From DASVHS01 sp036390755 (GTDB lineage: Bacteria; Acidobacteriota; Thermoanaerobaculia; Gp7-AA8): a stretch of DNA of 11,387 bases. The stretch covers positions 1-11,387 of the forward strand of contig DASWBH010000030.1 in assembly GCA_036390755.1 (NCBI GenBank), given 5' to 3'. Below, in pieces: positions 6,903 through 11,387 of this stretch. The position numbers were made by a program, and so were the translations under genes. The notes beneath the pieces were generated by a model. It had not been told where the DNA came from. It saw nothing but the letters and a program-made list of their open reading frames with translations, and searched no databases. Numbering within the stretch: position 1 is the stretch's first letter; every line of letters starts with the position of its first letter.

Positions 6903-7829
6903 TTACTCGAACAGCATGTCGACGTACGCGGCGGGGTCAAACGGGATCAAATCGTCCGCTCCCTCTCCCACGCCGATGAATTTCACGGGGATGTCGAACT
7001 GTCGCATGATCGAAAGGATGACTCCCCCTTTGGCCGTGCCGTCGAGCTTTGTGACGACGATCCCGGTGATCTTCGCCGCTTCGAGGAAGGCCGCGGCCTG
7101 GCTGACGCCGTTCTGACCGGTCGTGCCGTCGAGCACCAGAAGCGTCTCGTGCGGCGCGCCCGGAAGTTCCTTCTCGATCACGCGGCGCACTTTCGACAGC
7201 TCCTGCATCAGGTGCGATTTGTTGTGCAGACGTCCGGCCGTATCAATTAATACGACGTCGGCGTTACGCGACTTCGCCGCCGTGACCGTGTCGTGCGCGA
7301 CGGCGCCCGGATCGGATCCGGCCTTGTGCTTGATCATCGGAACGCCGACGCGATCGGCCCACAACTGCAGCTGCTCGATCGCCGCAGCGCGGAACGTGTC
7401 TGCGGCGCCGAGCATGACGCTCTTCCCTTCGCTCTTCCACCGCGAGGCGAGTTTCGCGATCGTCGTCGTCTTTCCGGTTCCGTTCACGCCGACGACCAGA
7501 ATGACAAACGGCCTGGCCTTGCTGATGTCGATCGTCCCCGCTTCGCGCCGCGGAATCAGCGCTCTCGTCTCCTGCCGAAGCGCTTCGGTCAGGCGGTCCA
7601 TGTTCGTGATCTTCTCGTCGCGGACGCGCTGCTCGATGCGATCGATGAGCGACGTCGTGAGCTCGGCGCCGACGTCCGCGCCGAGGAGCCCTTCTTCGAG
7701 GCCGTCGATGGCGGCGCGCGAGATCGGCAGGTCGGGCGTGAGCGACTCCTTCACCTTCTCGATGATCTCGGTGTGAGTCATGAAGAGGCCGCGCTTGAGT
7801 TTGGAGAAGAAGGTTTTTTCGTCGGGCAT
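6903..7829 (-). CDS. ftsY: FtsY, signal recognition particle receptor GTPase
   Basis: FtsY docks ribosome-SRP complexes at the inner membrane and releases the nascent chain to the Sec translocon through paired GTP hydrolysis with Ffh. The 308-residue protein is only the NG core: a helical N domain (about 1-95) and the GTPase G domain. Motifs seen are the P loop GVNGTGKTTT (114-123), DTFRAAA (144-150), DTAGR (196-200), TKLDGTAKGG (260-269) and GVGE (286-289). The acidic A domain of E. coli FtsY is absent, as in many short FtsYs; the amphipathic start FFSKLKRGL probably helps membrane binding. That conserved start supports the ATG at 7829, although no Shine-Dalgarno sequence precedes it because the upstream bases are a heptamer repeat. 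The next internal ATG (7781) would remove the conserved N terminus. Confidence 0.97.
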   Translation of the reverse strand: MPDEKTFFSKLKRGLFMTHTEIIEKVKESLTPDLPISRAAIDGLEEGLLGADVGAELTTSLIDRIEQRVRDEKITNMDRLTEALRQETRALIPRREAGTIDISKARPFVILVVGVNGTGKTTTIAKLASRWKSEGKSVMLGAADTFRAAAIEQLQLWADRVGVPMIKHKAGSDPGAVAHDTVTAAKSRNADVVLIDTAGRLHNKSHLMQELSKVRRVIEKELPGAPHETLLVLDGTTGQNGVSQAAAFLEAAKITGIVVTKLDGTAKGGVILSIMRQFDIPVKFIGVGEGADDLIPFDPAAYVDMLFE

Positions 7830-7832
7830 GAC

Positions 7833-7923
7833 GTTCGGGGTTCGGAGTTCGAGATTCGGGATTCGGGATTCGGGATTCGGGATCCTGCTTCTACGAATCC
7901 CGAATCCCGAGTCTCGAATCTCG
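7833..7923. repeat. Heptamer repeat block forming a long inverted repeat between ftsY and the AAA+ gene
   Basis: Seven consecutive 7-base units run from 7833 to 7881; the last four are exact copies of ATTCGGG and the first three are degenerate (GTTCGGG, GTTCGGA, GTTCGAG). About four units in reverse orientation (GAATCCC type) follow at 7895-7923. Bases 7850-7878 and 7895-7923 are complementary at 27 of 29 positions around a 16-base spacer. Both mismatches would be G-U pairs in a plus-strand RNA but C/A mismatches in the minus-strand transcript of the flanking genes. The block starts 3 bases from the ftsY start codon and ends 1 base from the stop codon of the AAA+ gene, so it fills the whole gap. 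Confidence 0.9.
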
Positions 7924-9015
7924 TCAGCGCGCTCTCAACGCGCTCCCCTGCTCCCGCGACGTGATGGCCTGCTTGACCATCCGCTCATCGACCGTGAGCA
8001 CGCGGTTCTCGTCGCGCGTCGCGGCGGCGGGATCGAACTCGATGTTGCGGATGACGCGGCGGTAGATCTCGCGAAGGGCACGAGCGCCGAGGCGTTTCTG
8101 CTGCGAGGCGTCCCAGGCGATCGCGATCAGCGCGGGCCGCGTGATCTGCAGGTCGACCCCGAATCGTTTGAAGTAGTCGCGCGACGTGCGGAAGATCGAG
8201 CCTTCCGGCTCGACGAAAATGCGCGCGAGGTCGCCTTCGCCGAGGTCGTTCAGCACGACGATCGACTCGAATCGCGACGTGAACTGCGGCGTCATCCCGT
8301 AGCGGAACAGGTCGTCGTACTTCAGGTAGTCGCGGAGATGGAACGGCAGTTCCTCGCGGACCTCGCCCGACGCGGAGACAACGACCACCGGCTGCAGCGG
8401 CGTAACGTCCTGACCGATCGTGGCGCGGCGCAGGACGCTGTCGTAGAGCTCCTCGAACGCGCCGCCGGCGACGAACAGAACGCCCGAGGAGTTGATGACG
8501 TGCGTCATGCCGTCGGCCTCGAAGCGGACGTGCTCGTTCTCCATCAGCGTCAGCAACGCTTCCTGCGCGACGATGCCGCGGACGTTCGGCACGCCGCTGA
8601 CGGCCGCGCGGATCTTGTCGACTTCGTCGATGAACACGATTCCGCGCTCGACCGAACGCAGGACGTCCTGCGCGCCCGCATCGCGCCCGAGTGTCGCCCG
8701 CGCGTTCTGATACAGCCGCCCCAGCACCGCCCTCCCGTACCCGGCATGCTCCTCGGCCAATACGTTGGCGTTGAGGCGGACGACGTTCGCGAATTCCGCG
8801 AGCCCCGCGCGCGTGGTGAGGAAATGCTCGATCGCGCGCATGATCGTCGTCTTCCCCGTGCCGGAGTTGCCGATGAGAAGGATGTTCGGCGCCGGATGCC
8901 CGACGAGATGCTTGACGAGAGCGACCGAGAGCTCGCGGATCGCGTCGTCCTGTCCGACGACGGTCTTGCGCAGCTCTTCGAAGATGTCGCGGGGACGGAG
9001 GGGAAACTCTGGCAT
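7924..9015 (-). CDS. Small ClpX-like AAA+ ATPase without zinc finger
   Basis: The protein is 363 residues with one AAA+ module of the ClpX/HslU clade. Seen are VVGQDDAI (19-26), Walker A GNSGTGKT (49-56), Walker B GIVFIDEVDKI (125-135), ILFVAGGAF-like strand VLFVAGGAFEEL (179-190), a probable arginine finger R248 in TSRFE, and sensor 2 GARALREI (310-317). The C-terminal small domain matches ClpX in layout. The N-terminal zinc-binding domain of ClpX is missing, and the IGFG loop that ClpX uses to dock ClpP is not visible where it should occur after the GGAF strand. I infer an ATP-driven remodelling enzyme that probably works without ClpP, or with another partner. The ATG at 9015 has no clear ribosome binding site. 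It is not the housekeeping ClpX. Confidence 0.82.
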   Translation of the reverse strand: MPEFPLRPRDIFEELRKTVVGQDDAIRELSVALVKHLVGHPAPNILLIGNSGTGKTTIMRAIEHFLTTRAGLAEFANVVRLNANVLAEEHAGYGRAVLGRLYQNARATLGRDAGAQDVLRSVERGIVFIDEVDKIRAAVSGVPNVRGIVAQEALLTLMENEHVRFEADGMTHVINSSGVLFVAGGAFEELYDSVLRRATIGQDVTPLQPVVVVSASGEVREELPFHLRDYLKYDDLFRYGMTPQFTSRFESIVVLNDLGEGDLARIFVEPEGSIFRTSRDYFKRFGVDLQITRPALIAIAWDASQQKRLGARALREIYRRVIRNIEFDPAAATRDENRVLTVDERMVKQAITSREQGSALRAR

Positions 9016-9031
9016 TGTCGCGCTTCAGTTT

Positions 9032-9143
9032 ATCCTGAGCGCGAAGCGCGAAGGATCTCCTGCGAGGACGGCGAAGGGCGCGCCACGTGGCGCGAGTCAC
9101 GCCGCGCAACAGTAGATCCTTCGGCGCTGCCGCGCCTCAGGAT
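9032..9143. repeat. Paired ATCCTGAG...GAAGGATCT inverted repeat element
   Basis: The left copy (9032-9058) begins ATCCTGAG and ends GAAGGATCT. The right copy (9114-9143) is the same element inverted, beginning AGATCCTTC and ending CTCAGGAT. Each copy is itself nearly palindromic with a GC-rich centre (CGCG...CGCG), so each can fold alone or the two can pair over a 55-base spacer. The right copy runs into the end of the neighbouring gene and supplies its stop codon (9137-9139). Similar ATCCTGAGCG-type dispersed repeats are common in intergenic DNA of some GC-rich bacteria. The role is unknown; transcript end formation or a small mobile palindromic element are both possible. Confidence 0.8.
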
Positions 9144-9808
9144 GAACTCGCGGCCGTCACCGCCGTATCCGACCGTCCTCCCCCGATCGACGGCCGCACG
9201 ATCGAGAACGCGACGGCCGCGAGCAGCAGGATCACCACCGTGATCGAGATCCAGAACGCCTGCACCGTCTGGCGGTGCATGTTCACCTTCTCGCGCCGTT
9301 CGCCGAGGAGGTATTGGAGGTACTCGACGCGAGGCCGGATCGATCCGATTTTCTCCTCGAGATTCGGGTAGAGCACCTGGTTGATCTCGGGGACGATGAC
9401 CACCGGGATGAACGTCGCGCCGCCGCTGCGGCTGATGAAGTCATTGAGGACTTCGTTGTGCGGCTGGTCCGAGGTGGTGACCAGGCAGTGGTAAACGGTC
9501 GTCGATTGCAGAACCGACAGCGCTTTCTGCGTCGCGCTCTTCGCGCGGTACGTGTTCATCACCGACTGCGAGGTCTGGCGCAGAACGCGCTCGTTGAGCT
9601 CCGGGAGGCGCGTGAAGATGACCACGGTCTCGCCTTTGGCAAACGAGATCTTTTCCGGGCGCGTGAAGATCACCTCGCCGAAGTTGGCCCACTCGTCCTC
9701 GCCCTGGTCGCTCGTGAAGCCCTCCTCGCGGAGGCGCTGCATCAGGCGCTTGACGGGATCGCTGTCGGCGGGTGACTCAATCGGTTTTTCGGCTTTCAGC
9801 TCTTGCAT
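9137..9808 (-). CDS. Unrecognised protein with a C-terminal membrane anchor
   Basis: I do not recognise the family of this 223-residue protein. The first 40 residues are polar and charged, probably flexible. Residues about 44-150 look like a folded alpha/beta domain with strands such as EVIFT, TVVIFTRL, TTVYHCLVTT and ATFIPVVIVP. A charged helical stretch (150-181) follows, then one hydrophobic segment (184-204) and a short Gly/Ser tail. There is no N-terminal signal, so it is probably tail-anchored with the main domain in the cytoplasm. The ATG at 9808 lies inside the response regulator gene (32-base overlap), which suggests coupling and a joint role; no Shine-Dalgarno sequence is evident, and the next ATG (9742) would start after the regulator stop. 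The stop codon lies in the downstream repeat. Confidence 0.75.
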   Translation of the reverse strand: MQELKAEKPIESPADSDPVKRLMQRLREEGFTSDQGEDEWANFGEVIFTRPEKISFAKGETVVIFTRLPELNERVLRQTSQSVMNTYRAKSATQKALSVLQSTTVYHCLVTTSDQPHNEVLNDFISRSGGATFIPVVIVPEINQVLYPNLEEKIGSIRPRVEYLQYLLGERREKVNMHRQTVQAFWISITVVILLLAAVAFSIVRPSIGGGRSDTAVTAASSS

Positions 9809-10148
9809 ATTTTTTTACGAGACGGATGAGATCCTCGAATTCAAAAGGTTTGCCCATGTAGTCGTCGGCACCGCAAAGTCGCGCCTTTTCGGCGACATCG
9901 CGGTCGCCCGAGACCACGATGTACGGAATGTCGCGGGTCTCGGGCTGATTCTTCAGCACATTGCAGAGTTGCGCGCCGCTCATGCCCGTGATCGTCAGGT
10001 CGGCGAAGATGAGCGCAGGCGACTCGGCCCGCGCCTCCTGCAGCGCACTCTGGCCGTCGGCCACGACTTTCGACTGGTAGCCGTTTCGCTGCAGCACGAG
10101 CGCGATCAGGCGCGCGACCTGCGGGTCGTCCTCGACGACGAGAATCAC
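9777..10148 (-). CDS. Single-domain response regulator (CheY-like receiver)
   Basis: This 123-residue protein is a stand-alone receiver domain with no output domain. It has the acidic pocket E6-D7-D8, the phosphoacceptor D50 (IFADLTITGMSG), the switch residue S80 (VVSGD) and K100 (MGKPFEFEDL). The usual D..MP.M.G is changed to D.TITGMSG, so the Pro after the acceptor loop is missing. The start is GTG (10146-10148), supported by GAGG that overlaps the stop codon of the upstream VanZ-like gene (TGAGG), 7 bases away. It should pass on a phosphoryl signal by protein contact; the overlapping downstream membrane protein is a candidate partner by position only. No cognate kinase gene lies beside it; the kinase fragment at the window start is 9.5 kb away. 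Confidence 0.92.
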   Translation of the reverse strand: MILVVEDDPQVARLIALVLQRNGYQSKVVADGQSALQEARAESPALIFADLTITGMSGAQLCNVLKNQPETRDIPYIVVSGDRDVAEKARLCGADDYMGKPFEFEDLIRLVKKYARAESRKTD

Positions 10149-10155
10149 GAGCGCC

Positions 10156-10632
10156 TCAGTAATCGAATTGGATTCGAATGCGTTTGCGAAGATGACCGGC
10201 CGCAGCGCCGGCCACCGCTCCCAGCGTGTTCGCGGCCGTGTCGGGCACGGTCGTGACGCGCGTCGGAAGAAAGTTCTGCCACAACTCCATCGACAGCGCG
10301 AAGAGCGCGCCGGCGATCAGCGTCGTCAGATAGGCGCGCGACCGCGGCCGCGACGGCGAGTCGATGGCCAGGAACAGCAGGAAACCCCACGGCAGAAAAA
10401 AAAGGATGTTCGCGGTGACCGGCATCAGGCTGGCCAGCACAACGTTGCGCGACACCGGTTGGGTACGCTGCATCAGACGCACCACGAGCTCTCGGAACGG
10501 CTCGCGACCGGTCGCGTAAGCCTTGCCGGAGAGCCAGTACAACAACGCCGCCATCGCCGCCGAGACGATGACGAGAAGAGTGATCGTCACCCATTTGCGG
10601 ACGACGATGACCCGGACCCTGCGCTTGTCCAT
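10156..10632 (-). CDS. VanZ-like family membrane protein
   Basis: This 158-residue protein has four hydrophobic segments (about 14-34, 66-90, 100-118 and 129-147), the usual number for VanZ-like proteins. The family signature is clear: NILFFLPWGFLLFL (75-88) and ELWQNFLPTRVTTVPDTAANTLG (116-138), with the conserved Glu, Gln, Arg, Asp and Asn of the ElxQ...R..D...N.lG pattern. VanZ of enterococci gives low-level teicoplanin resistance, but most relatives are uncharacterised envelope proteins, so a resistance role should not be assumed here. It is the first gene of the minus-strand run and is transcribed divergently from the AddB-like gene. AAAGGGA lies about 11 bases before the ATG, a weak ribosome binding site. 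Confidence 0.85.
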   Translation of the reverse strand: MDKRRVRVIVVRKWVTITLLVIVSAAMAALLYWLSGKAYATGREPFRELVVRLMQRTQPVSRNVVLASLMPVTANILFFLPWGFLLFLAIDSPSRPRSRAYLTTLIAGALFALSMELWQNFLPTRVTTVPDTAANTLGAVAGAAAGHLRKRIRIQFDY

Positions 10633-10725
10633 CGGCCGTGATTATCCCTTTCGAGGCGAGCACGAGAAGTCCGCATAGCCAGAATCGTGCTAAGTGCGAC
10701 GCTGGTAAAATTGACCGATCGATTC
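10633..10725. promoter_or_regulatory. Divergent promoter region between the VanZ-like and AddB-like genes
   Basis: These 93 bases separate two divergent genes, so promoters for both strands must be here or overlap the gene starts. TAAAAT (10706-10711) could be a -10 element for the plus-strand gene, but no good -35 lies 17 bases upstream. No other motif stands out. Confidence 0.35.
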
Positions 10726-11387
10726 ATGGGTTCTCCCCTCCTCACGCTTGCTCCCTACAGCGAGATCGCAACGAAGGTGGCCGGTCGGCTCGCCGGCTCG
10801 CGCGACCGCTGCGACCCGCTCTCGCCGTGGAGCGAAGAAGTCATCGTCGCGTCGAGCGGCGTTGCCCAGGCGATCGGAGCGCGGAGCGCGGAGCGGGGAG
10901 CGCAGGGAGTTGCCGGACTGCAACTGCGATCGATCGAGAATTTCGCCCGCGCAGTACTCAACGCGGCCGGCGAGTTTCCGCGCGTCGCGAGCGATGCCGA
11001 GCGCCGGCTGGCGATGCGCACGGCGGCCCGCAGCCTCGACGATCCGCTGACCGCCACTCGCGGCGCCGCGGCGATGCTCGAGCGTTCCTACCGCGACGTG
11101 CGCGACAGCGGAATGACGCTCGCCGACTTCACGCGCCGCGCCGGCAGCGCTCCGCTTCGCAATCGCGATCGCATCCGGATCGTGATCCGCGCCTGGCAGG
11201 AATACGAAAAGCTGATCGCGAAAGTCGAAGCCGTCGATCCTGCTGACGTGCTGGCGCGAGCGGCCATCCTCATCCGCGCTCCGCGCTCCGCACTCCGCGA
11301 TCAAATCGTGGCCGGCTTCTACGACCTGACCGGCGCACAACTCGCGCTCGTTCGCGCTCTACAGTCGGTAGAAAAGTTGACAGCGGT
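10726..11387 (+). CDS. AddB-like / PD-(D/E)XK nuclease family protein, N-terminal part (3' truncated)
   Basis: An open frame runs from the ATG at 10726 to the window end without a stop (220 codons). Its coding character and the segments LRSIENFARAVLNAAG (68-83), ASDAERRLAMRTAAR (88-102), SYRDVRDSGMTLADF (121-135), VDPADVLARAA (170-180) and VAGFYDLTGAQLALVRAL (195-212) resemble the N-terminal, inactivated-helicase part of AddB-type recombination proteins. The nuclease domain would lie beyond the window, so the family call is tentative. The N-terminal position where AddB of Bacillus has a Walker A loop reads VASSGVAQAI here, so ATP binding by this part is doubtful. Two heptamer repeats sit inside the frame (10875-10902 and 11277-11297). 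An AddA-like helicase would be expected downstream. No clear ribosome binding site precedes the ATG. Confidence 0.65.
   Translation, partial: MGSPLLTLAPYSEIATKVAGRLAGSRDRCDPLSPWSEEVIVASSGVAQAIGARSAERGAQGVAGLQLRSIENFARAVLNAAGEFPRVASDAERRLAMRTAARSLDDPLTATRGAAAMLERSYRDVRDSGMTLADFTRRAGSAPLRNRDRIRIVIRAWQEYEKLIAKVEAVDPADVLARAAILIRAPRSALRDQIVAGFYDLTGAQLALVRALQSVEKLTA
10875..10902 (+). repeat. CGGAGCG heptamer repeat inside the AddB-like gene
   Basis: Three exact copies of CGGAGCG followed by GGGAGCG lie in tandem, in frame, encoding GARSAERGA-like residues (51-59). The period of 7 shifts codon phase in each unit, so the encoded peptide is not repetitive. Confidence 0.85.
11277..11297 (-). repeat. 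Inverted copy of the same heptamer repeat
   Basis: CGCTCCG, CGCTCCG, CACTCCG in tandem on the plus strand is the reverse complement of the unit at 10875-10902, about 375 bases away in the same gene. It encodes the APRSALRD region (185-192). Confidence 0.85.

Noticed and set aside
7833..7923. CRISPR array
   Set aside because: The units are 7 bases with no spacers and continue as an inverted arm, so this is a simple tandem/inverted repeat.
7780..9243. 487-codon plus-strand open frame opposite the AAA+ gene
   Set aside because: It crosses the intergenic hairpin and runs antisense to a well-supported AAA+ gene. Its composition is that of an antisense shadow.
10156..10632. Glycopeptide resistance gene cluster around the VanZ-like gene
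   Set aside because: No vanHAX or vanRS-like genes are adjacent; the VanZ-like family is widespread and mostly unrelated to resistance.
10638..11246. 202-codon plus-strand frame overlapping the AddB-like start
   Set aside because: Its translation is Arg/Ser/His-rich without recognisable features, whereas the frame starting at 10726 has a normal protein-like composition and stays open to the window end.

Overview
The window looks like a chromosomal segment of a GC-rich, Gram-negative-type bacterium. The evidence is Tat-dependent, membrane-bound respiratory genes, a ChvG-like sensor kinase fragment, a short FtsY, and dispersed ATCCTGAG...GAAGGAT and heptamer repeats in the gaps. Acidobacteriota or a neighbouring phylum would fit, but this is inferred from gene style and repeats; no marker gene fixes the taxon.

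Layout. Bases 1-292 (+): C-terminal end of a sensor histidine kinase, converging on the next block across a long stem-loop (285-318). Bases 321-1217 (-): a DinB-like protein and a hotdog-fold thioesterase-like protein. Bases 1320-6754 (-): a compact [NiFe]-hydrogenase operon in the order hybO-hybA-hybB-hybC-hybD, the same order as the start of the E. coli hydrogenase-2 operon, with genes overlapping or separated by 3 bases. Bases 6755-6902: the operon leader with small palindromes. Bases 6903-7829 (-): ftsY. Bases 7830-7923: a hairpin made almost entirely of 7-base repeats. Bases 7924-9015 (-): a small ClpX-like AAA+ ATPase. Bases 9016-9143: a two-part ATCCTGAG-type repeat. Bases 9137-10632 (-): a VanZ-like membrane protein, a single-domain response regulator and an unrecognised tail-anchored protein. 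Bases 10726-11387 (+): the start of a large AddB-like (PD-(D/E)XK nuclease family) gene that runs off the window.

How the genes work together. HybO (small subunit, Tat signal, three Fe-S clusters, C-terminal membrane anchor) and HybC (Ni-Fe large subunit) form the catalytic pair. HybA (four 4Fe-4S clusters) carries electrons to HybB (NrfD-type integral membrane protein), which exchanges them with the quinone pool. HybD is the endopeptidase expected to remove the 15-residue C-terminal tail of HybC after nickel insertion. No hypABCDEF, hybE or hybG chaperone gene lies in the window, so the general maturation genes must be elsewhere. The remaining genes are housekeeping (ftsY), probably DNA repair (AddB-like) or poorly characterised. 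I see no CRISPR array, tRNA, rRNA or transposase, and no convincing new multi-gene system. The most unusual items are the repeat-built intergenic regions and the RR / unknown membrane protein / ClpX-like ATPase cluster.
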